From assembly GCF_014696315.1 (NCBI RefSeq), contig NZ_JACJPX010000004.1, positions 124,001-188,000 on the forward strand: a DNA stretch of 64,000 bases, given 5' to 3'. The DNA comes from Calothrix membranacea FACHB-236 (GTDB lineage: Bacteria; Cyanobacteriota; Cyanobacteriia; Cyanobacteriales; Nostocaceae). The translations under genes were made by a program, and so were the position numbers. Positions 27,428 to 37,421 of this stretch are shown in pieces. The first letter of the stretch is position 1, and each line of letters starts with the position of its first letter. Under the pieces are notes generated by a model, which was not told the DNA's origin, did no database searches, and worked only from the letters and a program-made list of their open reading frames with translations.

Positions 27428-28555
27428 ATGCGCCTGACCTCACTAGATGTTTTTCGAGGCATTACTATCGCTGGTATGATTCTCGTCAATATGGCGGGAG
27501 TTGCTGATGATAAATATCCTCCCTTAGACCATGCCGCATGGAACGGCTGCACGCCAACGGATTTGGTTTTTCCCTTCTTCTTATTCATTATTGGTGTGGC
27601 GATGACTTTCTCGCTGTCAAAGTACACCGAAGGGGACAAACCGCAATCGGCTGTTTACTGGCGGATTTTGCGTCGTGCGGCAATTCTCTTCGCTTTGGGT
27701 TTGCTGCTCAATGGTTTCTGGAATAAAGGGATTTGGACTTTTGATTTCAGCAGCATCCGGTTGATGGGAGTGTTACAACGCATCGGTCTGGCTTATCTAT
27801 TTGCTTCCTTAATAGTCCTGAAGTTACCGCGTAAAGGTCAATGGATATTAGCCGCCGCCATACTCATTGGCTATTGGCTGGCGATGATGTATCTACCCGT
27901 ACCTGGTTATGGTGCTGGCGTTCTCACCAGGGAAGGCAACCTTGGCGCATATATTGACCGCTTAATTATACCGAAAGCCCATCTGTACAAAGGTGATGGC
28001 TTCAACTTCATGGGCGACCCAGAGGGAATTTTTAGTACGATTCCCGCAATTGTTAGTGTCCTAGCTGGGTACTTTGCAGGTAATTGGATACGCTCTCAAA
28101 CAGTAAAATCACGCATAAGTATTGGCTTAGCTTTATTTGGAATTGGTTGCTTAATTGTGGGTTGGGCGTGGGGGTGGACATTTCCCATCAACAAAAAAAT
28201 CTGGACGAGTTCCTATGTTGTCTTTACCAGCGGTTGGGCGTTACTGTTGTTAGCTGCTTGTTACGAACTCATCGAAGTCAGACAGATACGTCGCTGGAGT
28301 AAACCATTTGAGATTATGGGATTAAATGCGATCGCGCTTTTCGTTGCATCTGTCTTACTCATTAAAATCTTAGTGAGAACCAACTTCGGCACTGGTGAAA
28401 CAGCCCCCAGCACCTACAATTGGATTTACCAAAATGTCTTCGCTTCCTGGGCCGGAACCTTCAACGGTTCACTATTATTTGCCCTTGTCACCGTTTTATT
28501 TTGGTGGGTAGTCGCTGCAATTCTGTATCATCAACGCTGGTTTTTCAAAGTCTAA
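27428..28555 (+). CDS. HGSNAT-like acyltransferase-family membrane protein (DUF5009 type)
   Basis: 375 residues with about ten membrane helices. The N-terminal signature RLTSLDVFRGITIAGMILVN and the segment LDHAAWNGCTPTDLVFPFF, followed by FIIGVAM, are typical of bacterial homologues of heparan-alpha-glucosaminide N-acetyltransferase. These are presumed to acetylate sugars across the membrane, but the bacterial substrate is unknown. It is complete and ends with a hydrophobic helix. Monocistronic, divergent from prxQ. Confidence 0.87.
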   Translation: MRLTSLDVFRGITIAGMILVNMAGVADDKYPPLDHAAWNGCTPTDLVFPFFLFIIGVAMTFSLSKYTEGDKPQSAVYWRILRRAAILFALGLLLNGFWNKGIWTFDFSSIRLMGVLQRIGLAYLFASLIVLKLPRKGQWILAAAILIGYWLAMMYLPVPGYGAGVLTREGNLGAYIDRLIIPKAHLYKGDGFNFMGDPEGIFSTIPAIVSVLAGYFAGNWIRSQTVKSRISIGLALFGIGCLIVGWAWGWTFPINKKIWTSSYVVFTSGWALLLLAACYELIEVRQIRRWSKPFEIMGLNAIALFVASVLLIKILVRTNFGTGETAPSTYNWIYQNVFASWAGTFNGSLLFALVTVLFWWVVAAILYHQRWFFKV

Positions 28556-28581
28556 AATTAATTTGTCAAGATGTAGGGTGT

Positions 28582-28599
28582 GTTGTCGCGTAGCGCAAC
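28582..28599. repeat. Short hairpin repeat (GTTGTCGC-GTA-GCGCAAC)
   Basis: A compact GC-rich hairpin between convergent genes. The sequence around it (GGGTGTGTT... CGCAACGCAC) is of the kind repeated in many cyanobacterial intergenic regions. Confidence 0.5.
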
Positions 28600-28668
28600 G
28601 CACAAATCCACCATCAACAATTCAAGGTGCGTGAGCTTAAGGCTGAATTTTTGAATTTTGAATTGTTA

Positions 28669-29256
28669 TTACTCTTGCTCAGCATTAAAATCAACTTTGT
28701 CGTAAATATCAGCCAGCGTAATCTGAAAAGAAACAGCAGCAAGGGATAAAATTACATCCCCATCCTCATATTCAGAAAATATCCATTTATTGTTTTCTGT
28801 TTTAAAATACTGCTCAACGTGCATCCTATATTGGTCAATCAACACATACTCTTGAAAGCTAGGAATAGTCCGATAAGCAGCAAACTTTTCATCCCTGTCA
28901 TAGCTTTTAGTAGATTTTGACAAAACCTCAGCAATAAATATTGGATTGACCAGAGTATCACGTCTTCCTTCTTGATATTCCAAAGGTGTTTTTACTATCA
29001 TCACATCAGGGTAAGTATGAATTCTCTTATTAGGAATCCATAAACGTTGGTCAGTTACAAAAGCTTGATAAGGTTGACGCTTGAGCACAAAATTTAGCGC
29101 ACCGCTAAAGTTTAAAGTAATTTGATTATGATTTGGTGTTCCGCCTGTCATAGGGATAATTTGACCATCAATATATTCATGGCGTTCCTCAGAATTAACC
29201 TCTAATTCGAGATACTCTTCAGGTGAATAATATTGTTGTGTCTGTGCAATAGTCAT
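28669..29256 (-). CDS. Uma2-family (DUF820) putative endonuclease
   Basis: 195 residues. PD-(D/E)XK-like fold with YIDGQIIPMTGGTPNHN, the Asp in TYPDVMIV and the Glu in IFIAEVLSKST. The family is expanded hugely in cyanobacteria; its cellular role is unclear. It starts 10 bp after the obg stop on the same strand, so it is probably read from the same message. The start MTIAQTQQYYSPEEYLELE is typical. Confidence 0.87.
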   Translation of the reverse strand: MTIAQTQQYYSPEEYLELEVNSEERHEYIDGQIIPMTGGTPNHNQITLNFSGALNFVLKRQPYQAFVTDQRLWIPNKRIHTYPDVMIVKTPLEYQEGRRDTLVNPIFIAEVLSKSTKSYDRDEKFAAYRTIPSFQEYVLIDQYRMHVEQYFKTENNKWIFSEYEDGDVILSLAAVSFQITLADIYDKVDFNAEQE

Positions 29257-29266
29257 AGGATTTCAC

Positions 29267-30295
29267 CTAACCCAATACTTCTGCTTCTTCAATAGCATTA
29301 ATTTGGTCAAGAATTCCCCAAAGCTCTTGTAACATTGGTTCTAACCCAGTACGGGTAACAGCTGAAATTAAGAAAACTGGGGCATAAGAGAGGTGATTTA
29401 GTTGAGTCGCCAATGCATCTAAATCTACAGTTTCTAGATCTACAGCATCAATTTTATTCAGCGCCAAAATTTGAGGACGTTCTGCTAAACCCCGTCCGTA
29501 TGCTTTTAACTCTTGCTGAATTGTGTTGAAATCACCTATTACATCTTCGCTTGTCGCATCAATTAAATGTAGCAACACTCTTGTTCGTTCAATGTGGCGC
29601 AAAAAGTCATACCCCAGCCCCGCACCATGCGAAGCCCCTTCAATTAATCCAGGGATATCGGCAAAAACTGTACCATCACCAGAAGGTTTACGTACTACAC
29701 CCAAATTTGGAATCAAGGTAGTAAAAGGATAATCAGCAATCTTAGGACGTGCTGCTGACAAAGATGAAATTAAGGTGGATTTACCAGCATTTGGTAACCC
29801 AATAATTCCTACCTCAGCTAACAGTTTCAATTCCAAACGTAATACCTTCATTTCCCCAGGTAACCCGGGAAGTGCATATTCTGGGGCGCGGTTGCGGTTA
29901 CTCAAAAAATGTTGATTTCCTAATCCACCTTTACCACCTTCCGCAGCCCGAAATTTTTGTCCAGGTTCGATTAAATCTCCTAATAAAGCACCTGTTGCTG
30001 CATCATAAATAGCGGTACCACAAGGAACTTCGATAATTAAATCTTTGCCAGCAGCCCCAGTACAATTATTTGGGCCGCCTCGACCCCCATTTTCTGCCTG
30101 GAAACGGTGATTATAGCGAAAATCCAGCAAAGTTTGCAGGTTCTCTACAGCTACGAAAATTATTGAACCACCACGCCCACCATTTCCTCCAGAAGGGCCG
30201 CCTGCTGGTACATACTTCTCTCGCCGGAAAGCGACAATACCATCGCCACCTTTACCAGCTTCTACTTCGATAACTGCTTGATCAATAAATTGCAT
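29267..30295 (-). CDS. obgE: Obg-family GTPase (ribosome assembly/stress)
   Basis: 342 residues: N-terminal Gly-rich Obg fold (about 1-158; [22 protein letters not shown]), and a GTPase domain with G1 [10 protein letters not shown]3 DIPGLIEG, G4 ALNKIDAV and G5-like ISAVTRTG. Acts on the 50S subunit during assembly and in the stringent response. It lacks the long C-terminal domain of some Gram-positive members, as is usual in cyanobacteria. Uma2-family gene directly downstream. Confidence 0.96.
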   Translation of the reverse strand: MQFIDQAVIEVEAGKGGDGIVAFRREKYVPAGGPSGGNGGRGGSIIFVAVENLQTLLDFRYNHRFQAENGGRGGPNNCTGAAGKDLIIEVPCGTAIYDAATGALLGDLIEPGQKFRAAEGGKGGLGNQHFLSNRNRAPEYALPGLPGEMKVLRLELKLLAEVGIIGLPNAGKSTLISSLSAARPKIADYPFTTLIPNLGVVRKPSGDGTVFADIPGLIEGASHGAGLGYDFLRHIERTRVLLHLIDATSEDVIGDFNTIQQELKAYGRGLAERPQILALNKIDAVDLETVDLDALATQLNHLSYAPVFLISAVTRTGLEPMLQELWGILDQINAIEEAEVLG

Positions 30296-30598
30296 ATTTT
30301 TAAAGTGCTGAGTCCTGAGTCCTGAGTTAGAGTTCTAAATTATAAGTTTTCTTGAGACCACAATCTTGCTTGCGTTCTGATTTGCGCTCAACAAAATACA
30401 GCGGCTAAGGAGGTTAGGGGGTAAAGGGACAAAGGGAAAGATATTTTCTTTCCCCAAGCCAAACTATGAGTTCAAAATACTTAACCGAGTAGTATTGCCT
30501 TTACTCTTTACTCTATCGTTTTAACTCAGCACTCAGCGAGAAGTTGGAGCAGCTGCTAGCCGCAAGTATCTGAACTTCGGTGACTCAGCACTCAGCAC
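30296..30598. repeat. Intergenic STRR tracts (CTGAGTC / CTCAGCA types)
   Basis: Upstream of obg. Heptamers of CTGAGTC type lie at about 30308-30330, and ACTCAGC-type ones at about 30520-30545 and 30580-30597, with simple G/A-rich sequence between. No gene in these 300 bp. Confidence 0.7.
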
Positions 30599-31312
30599 TT
30601 AAATATATGGCGAAATATCCTCACCACAATCATCTGCTAGATAAGAGAGGGCACGAAAACGTAAGCCTACCATTTGTTCATAAAGCGGATTAATTTTACA
30701 TAATGGCGGAATATGTACAATTTTACGACCAAACAACTTCACATCCCGTTCAAAAGGGCATTGTGAAGGAATCATTTTACATAAGAAGCGAGCAACTCTA
30801 GGATCTTGAATATCTAATCCATCCATCCAATGGCGCAGGGGGGTGAGTGCATCATGGGTAGGTGCATAGGGCGCAATTGTTAAGGAAGGGTTTTTAGATG
30901 CTTCTCGCTGTAGAAAACTATCTACAGGATCTACATCATCTATATGTTCTATGGTATGACGTAGGGCTTCGATTAAATCCTTTGGCTGCCCCAAGGCGTG
31001 ACACAACTCTTGCAGAACTTGGTCTTCGCTGGGAGAATATGTCCCATCTGCGATCGCTACCATCACTGCAGTACGCAAAAAGTTTTCTGCTGCTGTTGTA
31101 CCTTTGCCCAAAATGGCGGCTAATTCCTCTGGCTTGATAACTTCCAGGGAATCGAATTGAATTCCCGGGGCCAATTCTTCCTCTGTGATACTAGCAATCA
31201 ACTGCTGTTCATGAGGGTCAAAGTTACCATCGGCCCAAGCTATAGTCAGCAATCCACGTAGCCAAGCTGCAACTTGTTCACTACTGTAGGGGGATTGAAC
31301 GACACTTTTCAT
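30599..31312 (-). CDS. TerB-like plus Mo-dependent nitrogenase C-terminal domain protein
   Basis: 237 residues. The N-terminal half (about 1-130) is helical and TerB-like (LLTIAWADGNFDPHEQQLI, then MVAIADGTYSPSEDQVL). The C-terminal part (about 155-237) matches the Mo-nitro_C domain: PLRHWMDGLDIQDPRVARFL, CPFERDVKLFGR, HIPPLCKINPLYEQMVGLRF and YLADDCGED. The domain name comes from an association with nitrogenase; the function is not known, and no nif genes lie here. Conserved Cys in CPFERD and PPLCKINP may bind a metal (inference). Confidence 0.85.
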   Translation of the reverse strand: MKSVVQSPYSSEQVAAWLRGLLTIAWADGNFDPHEQQLIASITEEELAPGIQFDSLEVIKPEELAAILGKGTTAAENFLRTAVMVAIADGTYSPSEDQVLQELCHALGQPKDLIEALRHTIEHIDDVDPVDSFLQREASKNPSLTIAPYAPTHDALTPLRHWMDGLDIQDPRVARFLCKMIPSQCPFERDVKLFGRKIVHIPPLCKINPLYEQMVGLRFRALSYLADDCGEDISPYI

Positions 31313-31901
31313 AAACTATGCCTCAAGCTGTCCTCAGTCCATACACTAAATACTAAGCTACGTTCAAGGTAATTAAACTGTTACACATTTAACTTTAGAG
31401 ACTGTAAAAATTGGTTTTTTGTTAGCCCCAAGAATAAATTTACTTTCATTTATGCCTTAGAGGCGCAGGAAGCAGCAGGAGAAAGCTTTTTTGCATATTT
31501 TGCACCAAACAGGAGAATTATCACTAAATTGCTGCAACTGGATATGACTTACCAAAGAAGGGAACAGTGTTTCTCTTAGCCCTTCTCTCTTTAGCATTAT
31601 TCAAACATATTTATCAAAAAATATTGATAATTTTTATATTTAAACTAGCTGCATCTCAAATCATCTTTATCACTTTTGAGCCTCAGAGCGCAGACTAATC
31701 ATAGGATTTTCTGAATCGGTTGAGATTTTTGCAGCAATTAATTACATATTTGTTACACTAGCTATTGCAAAAGTATCTCACTTAGCTAAGGGAGATGAGG
31801 ATTTCAAAACTCTATCCTCATAAAAAATACCTGTGGAGAGGAGTTTCCAACAATCTCTCAGCATTCAAGTTGAGCTGAACGCCAAATATTTAAGGAATAT
31901 A
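31313..31901. other. Intergenic region, nothing specific seen
   Basis: About 590 bp, AT-rich. The frame of the next gene is open from a GTG at 31833, but I place its start at 31902. No RNA, repeat or gene recognised. Confidence 0.45.
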
Positions 31902-33008
31902 ATGATGTTTTTTTTCGGCATTGAACATGAAGTTGCTTTTCTGAATCAAGCAGGAAAGTTTGCTGATTTTTCTCAAACAAAATATGCTGAATTCAATGAA
32001 ATTGTGGAAAGGCTACCTACATATCCTAATGATTATTCTCAGCTACGTATTGGTGATGCTGGTATTAAAAAGAAGAGATGGTATATTGAGGGATTTGAAA
32101 GATTCGCTGACTCAGATAAAGTAATCGATTGCTTACCAAAAGGTATTGAAATTAGAACAACAATACATTCTCATATTCAAGGTGCTATTGATGAATTAAC
32201 AGAAAGTTTTTGCTTATTGCGGGAAGTTGCTGCGGATTATGGCTTCTCACCTGTTTTAACAAGTTTTAATCCTTATAAAACAATTTTTGAACCAAACCCA
32301 CCATTAAATGATTATGAACTGCAGCAGCTACAGTCTTATCCTGACGAACATACTGCCAATATTTACATGGTGACTTACGGGCCAGATTTAAATATTTCTG
32401 TAGCTAACTTGTCTGTAGAAAAACTAATTGATATTGGTAGAAAGTTAACTTTTTACAGCCCCTATCTAGTTCCTTTTAGCTATAGTGCGCCTTTTTATAA
32501 GGGTAATTTATGGGAAGGACTTTCTGTAAGAACTTTTGTGAGAACTGGACAAAGACCAGCTACACTAGTATTTGTAGAAAAAGCAGAACAATTAATTGCC
32601 AGTATCCCTTCATTAACAAAAGTAGCACGTATACCTGCTGAAGTTGGACGAATTGAGTTTAAGGCTTTTGATAGTTGCGATGATTTTTCACTTTATGCAG
32701 CCTTATTAGCTTTGTTAAAAGGTTTAGTTTTGGATGAATCTCTAACAGGTAGAGCAACTATTCCAGATGCAAGTTTACATCAACTTTCGGCAAGAAAAGG
32801 CTTTGAGAATGAAGAGATTTTTATCAATGCCGAAAAAATTTTACAAGCTGCAGAATTAGCGCTCAAAGATGACCCAGATATTGATTTTTTAACGCCACTA
32901 AAAATTATTTTAGAGCAGGGAGAAACAAAATCTCACGCACTCATCAAACAATATAATCGCTTAAATTCTATAGAAGAAGTTTTGAGAAAAACTTACTCAC
33001 AATTTTAA
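31902..33008 (+). CDS. GCS2-like carboxylate-amine ligase family protein
   Basis: Distant member of the glutamate-cysteine ligase / carboxylate-amine ligase superfamily, judged from the N-terminal FFGIEHEVAFL (the Glu-x-Glu-type metal/ATP strand, here EHE), PKGIEIRTTIHSHIQG, and VGRIEFKAFDSCDDFSLY. 368 residues from the ATG at 31902, which has AAGGA 6-7 nt upstream; a GTG at 31833 would add 23 residues with no family resemblance. The standard cyanobacterial gshA product looks different, so the substrate is open. It is fairly AT-rich and monocistronic. A peptide ligase making a small amide is the best guess. Confidence 0.65.
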   Translation: MMFFFGIEHEVAFLNQAGKFADFSQTKYAEFNEIVERLPTYPNDYSQLRIGDAGIKKKRWYIEGFERFADSDKVIDCLPKGIEIRTTIHSHIQGAIDELTESFCLLREVAADYGFSPVLTSFNPYKTIFEPNPPLNDYELQQLQSYPDEHTANIYMVTYGPDLNISVANLSVEKLIDIGRKLTFYSPYLVPFSYSAPFYKGNLWEGLSVRTFVRTGQRPATLVFVEKAEQLIASIPSLTKVARIPAEVGRIEFKAFDSCDDFSLYAALLALLKGLVLDESLTGRATIPDASLHQLSARKGFENEEIFINAEKILQAAELALKDDPDIDFLTPLKIILEQGETKSHALIKQYNRLNSIEEVLRKTYSQF

Positions 33009-33520
33009 GTAAATCAAAGGTAAAAAGTTAACTTTTTATCGCCATCTAATTTAATTTGGAGAAAATACTTAATGCATAAACATATAGGCAATCTGATAAT
33101 TTAAGTAAAAGTTAGGATAGGCACTAGTACAGCACGGCGTAAATAAACAGACCATACCCTACGGGAAGCCCTTCGGGTTCGCAGTCGCTCATGGGGGAAA
33201 CCCTCAAGACCGCGCTGGCTCACCGCTTTGCGTCTACAAAATCAACAAAAAGCTGACTCTATCTGAATTTTGAATTTTGCGTACTCCTGCGGAGAAGCAA
33301 GCTACGCGTAGCGTGTCGTTGGCGCAGCCTTTCGTAGAGAAGACAAAAGTTGCGTGGGCGGGTTTCCCGACTTGAGCAAACTTTCCTTGGCGTAGCCTCT
33401 CCCTTTGGGAGAAGACGAATTTTGAATTCCGCCTTGCGGTACTAGCTATTTTTCAGGCTTAAACCAAATATTTAACAGTGCCTACCCTGACGATAGAACT
33501 TAAATACCAATTAGCTTACT
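33009..33520. repeat. Intergenic region with GC-rich palindromic repeats
   Basis: From about 33150 to 33435, several GC-rich modules with short inverted repeats lie in AT-rich surroundings: CCCTACGGGAAGCCCTTCGG, TACTCCTGCGGAG, CTACGCGTAG, and CTCTCCCTTTGGGAGAAG. Similar modules occur at 58428-58545. This is the kind of interspersed element common in Nostocales; no coding potential. Confidence 0.75.
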
Positions 33521-34066
33521 TCATTGCACTCCCCGCAGCTTGCGAGTGTTGTCAACTAGACTTTGAGCAAATTGATCAAAGCGTTGGGAGAGTTTTTCAT
33601 CTAACAGCTTACCTTCAGCGTTGAACGCGCCCCATGCTTGTCCAATGGCAATTTGTTCTGGAATTACCCAACCATGTACCCAACGCAAAATTAATCGCAG
33701 TTCATTGAGGGCATTACTATTAGACTGTCCCCCTAAAACGCTAACTACTCCTGCGACTTTACCAGACAGTTCGTCAAAGCTTAACAAATCTAGTGTATTT
33801 TTTAGTACACCACTAACGCCACCATGATATTCAGGTGTAGCCAAAATTAACCCGTCAGTATTAGTTACTGTATCTCGCAAACGCTGAACATCTGGGTACT
33901 CGGAATAATCTTTACCACCATTGCAAAATGGTAGCTGCATTTGCCGCAAATCAAGAATTTCTACTTCTGCACCTAATGCTTCTACCCTTTGTGCTGCAAC
34001 TTGTAAAGCAATTTGGGTATAAGAGTTAGGTCTTAAACTACCACCAATGCCAACAATTTTTACCAT
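33521..34066 (-). CDS. NAD(P)H-dependent FMN reductase
   Basis: Flavodoxin-fold oxidoreductase, 181 residues. N-terminal phosphate loop GIGGSLRPNSYTQIAL, the active-site strand TPEYHGGVSGVLKNTLDLL, and VSVLGGQSNSNALNELRLIL are typical of the NADPH-dependent FMN/quinone reductase family (SsuE/ArsH relatives). The ATG at 34064-34066 is preferred over an in-frame GTG three codons upstream; GGTGGA precedes it. Substrate (FMN, quinone, azo dye) unknown. Monocistronic. Confidence 0.9.
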   Translation of the reverse strand: MVKIVGIGGSLRPNSYTQIALQVAAQRVEALGAEVEILDLRQMQLPFCNGGKDYSEYPDVQRLRDTVTNTDGLILATPEYHGGVSGVLKNTLDLLSFDELSGKVAGVVSVLGGQSNSNALNELRLILRWVHGWVIPEQIAIGQAWGAFNAEGKLLDEKLSQRFDQFAQSLVDNTRKLRGVQ

Positions 34067-34654
34067 AAAATCCACCCACAGGCTAAATAAATTTACTAAT
34101 TAGAGGACTGGGAATTTGGGAACTAGGGATAACTAAGCAGTGGAAGCAGGGGAGAAATAACAAACGCCAAATGCTAAACCCCAAATGCCAAGTATGAAAT
34201 GCCAAAAACCTCTGCCCATCCTGCTATAAGCAGTAATGGCTAGCAGTAACAAATTTTGAAAAGCGGAATCATTACGATTATGTTTATCTTAGCGATTTGT
34301 TGCGTAATATGTCAAATTACATCTCCAAGAAAATTTGATGTTAAGCGAGTAAAAGCCCCAGCTAAGACAGAATTTTGTCAGAATAGTTACTATGTACGCA
34401 GCCTCAAGAGGAATGTAAGGACTTAGCACCCCAGGAAACTCAAAGCCAGTTTTCCGGTTCATTCCCCTAATAGGTGAATTTCCCCTTGTAGATAGGAGCG
34501 TATTCCTGAAAGCTGATAGAGAGTTTGGGAAATGGTTTTATGTGGAAGTTAAACTAGATAAGAATTCAATTATTTCCAGTTATTTCAATTTCTTCTAGAA
34601 GAATAGGCATAAAATCAGCGCTCAGCTTTTGCCAGCAGGAAAAGGGTAATTATT
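34067..34654. other. Divergent intergenic region upstream of ftsH
   Basis: About 590 bp with low-complexity remnants (CCAAATGC-like heptamers near 34165-34205). It must hold the ftsH promoter. No gene recognised. Confidence 0.5.
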
Positions 34655-36541
34655 ATGACAAATTTAGGGAAAAAGGCATTGAACAAACAGCGAACGGCAA
34701 AGCGTGTTCCTTGGACTGGTGCAGTAGCAGCCAGCTTAATATTATTGCCAGGCATTTTAGGTGGAAACCCGGCTTTGGCGCAAAAAGCAGAGCGTAACTC
34801 TTTGACTTATGGGGAGTTGATTAAAAAAACCGAAAGGGGAGAAGTTGCAAAAGTCGAGTTGGATGAAACTGAACAGATAGCCAAAGTTTATTTGGTTGGA
34901 CAAAAATCAGATTCACCCATCCAGGTAAAACTGTTAGAGCAAAACCCAGAGTTAATTAATAAACTCAAAGAGAAAAATGTGGATTTTGCGGAAGTTTCCT
35001 CTGCTAACAGTAGAGCGGCTGTTGGGTTATTGATTAACCTGATGTGGATTTTGCCACTCGTAGCTTTAATGCTCTTGTTCCTCAGACGCTCAACTAATGC
35101 TTCTAGCCAAGCAATGAACTTTGGCAAATCTCGCGCTCGCTTCCAAATGGAGGCGAAAACAGGCGTAAAATTTGACGATGTCGCCGGCGTAGAAGAAGCC
35201 AAAGAAGAATTGCAAGAAGTTGTTACCTTCCTGAAACAACCAGAAAGATTTACAGCTGTAGGCGCAAGAATTCCTAAAGGTGTACTGTTAATTGGCCCTC
35301 CTGGTACAGGTAAAACTTTACTGGCAAAAGCGATCGCAGGGGAAGCGGGTGTTCCATTCTTTAGCATTTCCGGCTCGGAATTTGTGGAAATGTTTGTGGG
35401 TGTAGGTGCATCCCGCGTCCGTGACTTATTTAAGAAAGCTAAAGAAAATGCCCCTTGCCTGATATTTATTGATGAAATTGACGCTGTAGGTAGACAAAGA
35501 GGCGCAGGAATTGGTGGTGGTAACGATGAAAGGGAGCAAACCCTCAATCAGCTGCTCACCGAAATGGATGGTTTTGAAGGTAACACTGGCATCATTATTA
35601 TTGCTGCTACCAACCGTCCCGATGTCCTTGATGCTGCGTTACTTCGTCCCGGACGCTTTGATCGGCAAGTAATGGTTGATGCACCAGATTTAAAAGGTCG
35701 CCTGGACATTTTGAAAGTTCATGCCCGCAATAAGAAAATAGATCCTAGTGTATCCTTAGATGCGATCGCGCGCCGCACACCCGGATTTACAGGCGCAGAT
35801 TTAGCTAACTTACTCAACGAAGCTGCAATTCTCACTGCCAGACGTAGAAAAGAAGCAGTTACCATCCTAGAAATTGATGATGCAGTAGACCGAGTAGTTG
35901 CAGGGATGGAAGGAACGGCCTTGGTTGACAGCAAGAGCAAACGCCTGATAGCCTACCACGAAGTTGGACACGCTTTAGTCGGCACCTTAATTAAAGACCA
36001 CGACCCAGTCCAAAAAGTCACACTCATCCCCCGCGGACAAGCACTAGGATTAACTTGGTTCACTCCCAACGAAGAACAAGGTTTAATCTCTCGCGCCCAA
36101 ATTATTGGCAAAATTACTTCAATTTTAGGTGGTCGCGCCGCCGAAGAAATTGTTTTTGGTAAGCCAGAAGTTACCACAGGTGCAGGAGATGACTTGCAAA
36201 AAGTGACGAACTTAGCACGCCAAATGGTAACAAGATTTGGGATGTCCAGCTTAGGCCCATTGTCCCTAGAAAATCAGGCTGGAGAAGTCTTTTTAGGACG
36301 CGATTGGATGAATAAATCAGAATATTCTGAAGAAATAGCTGCCAAAATAGATGTCCAAGTCCGGGAAATTATTAGCCAAAGCTATCAAACAGCAAAAACA
36401 ATTTTGACCGAAAACCGCATAGCCTTAGAACGTCTTGTTGATTTGTTATCAGATCAAGAAACAATTGAAGGTGAACTATTCCGTCAAATTGTTGCTGAAT
36501 ATAATCAGGTAACTGATGAAAAAATAGCTGTATCTCATTAA
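34655..36541 (+). CDS. ftsH: ATP-dependent zinc metalloprotease FtsH
   Basis: Membrane-anchored AAA+ protease that degrades damaged membrane proteins; in cyanobacteria FtsH hexamers replace photodamaged D1 or act in stress and acclimation. 628 residues: N-terminal membrane segment (about 20-42), periplasmic/lumenal domain, second membrane helix (about 122-142), AAA+ module with Walker A GPPGTGKT, Walker [13 protein letters not shown], second region of homology RPGRFDRQV, and the zinc site [10 protein letters not shown] with a downstream acidic ligand. Start MTNLGKKAL with AGGAAAAGGG upstream. Cyanobacteria have four FtsH types; I cannot assign which one this is. Confidence 0.95.
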   Translation: MTNLGKKALNKQRTAKRVPWTGAVAASLILLPGILGGNPALAQKAERNSLTYGELIKKTERGEVAKVELDETEQIAKVYLVGQKSDSPIQVKLLEQNPELINKLKEKNVDFAEVSSANSRAAVGLLINLMWILPLVALMLLFLRRSTNASSQAMNFGKSRARFQMEAKTGVKFDDVAGVEEAKEELQEVVTFLKQPERFTAVGARIPKGVLLIGPPGTGKTLLAKAIAGEAGVPFFSISGSEFVEMFVGVGASRVRDLFKKAKENAPCLIFIDEIDAVGRQRGAGIGGGNDEREQTLNQLLTEMDGFEGNTGIIIIAATNRPDVLDAALLRPGRFDRQVMVDAPDLKGRLDILKVHARNKKIDPSVSLDAIARRTPGFTGADLANLLNEAAILTARRRKEAVTILEIDDAVDRVVAGMEGTALVDSKSKRLIAYHEVGHALVGTLIKDHDPVQKVTLIPRGQALGLTWFTPNEEQGLISRAQIIGKITSILGGRAAEEIVFGKPEVTTGAGDDLQKVTNLARQMVTRFGMSSLGPLSLENQAGEVFLGRDWMNKSEYSEEIAAKIDVQVREIISQSYQTAKTILTENRIALERLVDLLSDQETIEGELFRQIVAEYNQVTDEKIAVSH

Positions 36542-36585
36542 GTAATTACTAATTAGTAGTTGCTACATTTTGAGTTTAATTCTGC

Positions 36586-36625
36586 TACCCTACAGTAACG
36601 CCAAAGTGCAGGTTACTGTAGGGTA
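36586..36625 (+). terminator. Perfect 14-bp hairpin after ftsH
   Basis: TACCCTACAGTAAC (36586-36599) and GTTACTGTAGGGTA (36612-36625) pair perfectly around a 12-nt loop, 45 bp past the ftsH stop. No long T tract follows, so this could be a terminator, an mRNA 3' stabiliser or a mobile palindrome. Confidence 0.6.
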
Positions 36626-36682
36626 TTATGCATAAAAGATTTACAATTTCTGGTAAATACAGCAAATCTAGGTGTAATTTCT

Positions 36683-36955
36683 ATGCAATCAATTTTCTGG
36701 ACTGTAGAAGAAGTAGCCCGAAGAGCTAAGGAATTTTATGAAAACGATATTCGTCAAAAAGTTGAGTATGGTGACAATATCGGCAAGATGATTGTAATTG
36801 ATGCAGAAAGTGGTGAATATGAAATTGATCAAACTGGTATAGAAGCAGCATTAAAGCTAAAACAGAAAAACCCAAATGCTAGGTTATTTACTATACGAAT
36901 TGGTTATGATGTAGGTGTCAGTTTTGGTGGTGCAATGGAGCGGACTGCTGGATGA
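36683..36955 (+). CDS. Small hypothetical protein paired with retropepsin-like protease
   Basis: 90 residues, no family name recognised. Helical N-terminus (FWTVEEVARRAKEFYENDI), then a strand-rich part (KMIVIDAESGEYEIDQTGIEA) and NARLFTIRIGYDVG. The ATG at 36683 has AGGTG 8 nt upstream. Its last codons overlap the start of the protease gene by 4 nt (ATGA), so the two are translationally coupled. In cyanobacteria such small proteins are often found before clan AA proteases, and the pair is reminiscent of toxin-antitoxin layouts, but no such activity has been shown. Confidence 0.75.
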   Translation: MQSIFWTVEEVARRAKEFYENDIRQKVEYGDNIGKMIVIDAESGEYEIDQTGIEAALKLKQKNPNARLFTIRIGYDVGVSFGGAMERTAG

Positions 36956-37317
36956 TTCATGGAAAAGTAATTGATGGTAAAGCAATCATTCCAGTAGTTT
37001 TTCGCTTACCTTTGCAGCCAGAATTTTCTTTAGATTTTGTGATTGATACCGGATTTAATGACCATCTGACTTTACCACCACAGGCAGTCAGTGCAATGAA
37101 TCTTCCCCTATATTCAACTACATCTGCAAGGTTAGCCGATGGTAGTGAAGCTTTATTATCTATACATTTTGCAACAATTTTATGGGATAGTATAGAAAAA
37201 TTAGTACCAGTTTTAGCTGCTGGTTATAAACCTTTGCTAGGAACTGCTCTGATGGCAGGATATCATTTAGAAGTAAATTTTCAAGAGAATGGTTTAGTGT
37301 CATTAGAAAAAATTTAA
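36952..37317 (+). CDS. Clan AA (retropepsin-like) aspartic protease
   Basis: 121 residues with one aspartic-protease half-site: the catalytic motif is in FVIDTGFNDHLTLPP (DTG), and the second conserved part is PLLGTALMAGYHLEVNF, equivalent to the family's LLG...L motif. A single-lobe enzyme must dimerise to be active. No membrane segment. The natural substrate is not known. It overlaps the upstream 90-residue gene by 4 nt (ATGA), implying co-production. Confidence 0.8.
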   Translation: MIHGKVIDGKAIIPVVFRLPLQPEFSLDFVIDTGFNDHLTLPPQAVSAMNLPLYSTTSARLADGSEALLSIHFATILWDSIEKLVPVLAAGYKPLLGTALMAGYHLEVNFQENGLVSLEKI

Positions 37318-37421
37318 TCAATTATTTATTGTTGGGGTAGGTTTATTCATTATTAAAATCTCATCCAATGTTATGAAAAATAACCTACTCCCGCCAGAGT
37401 CTTTAACCACAATAAAATCCT

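Noticed and set aside
34888-35547. Long minus-strand frame within ftsH (219 codons)
   Set aside because: Antisense shadow of a conserved gene, rich in Ser/Pro/Ala; ftsH itself is fully intact.
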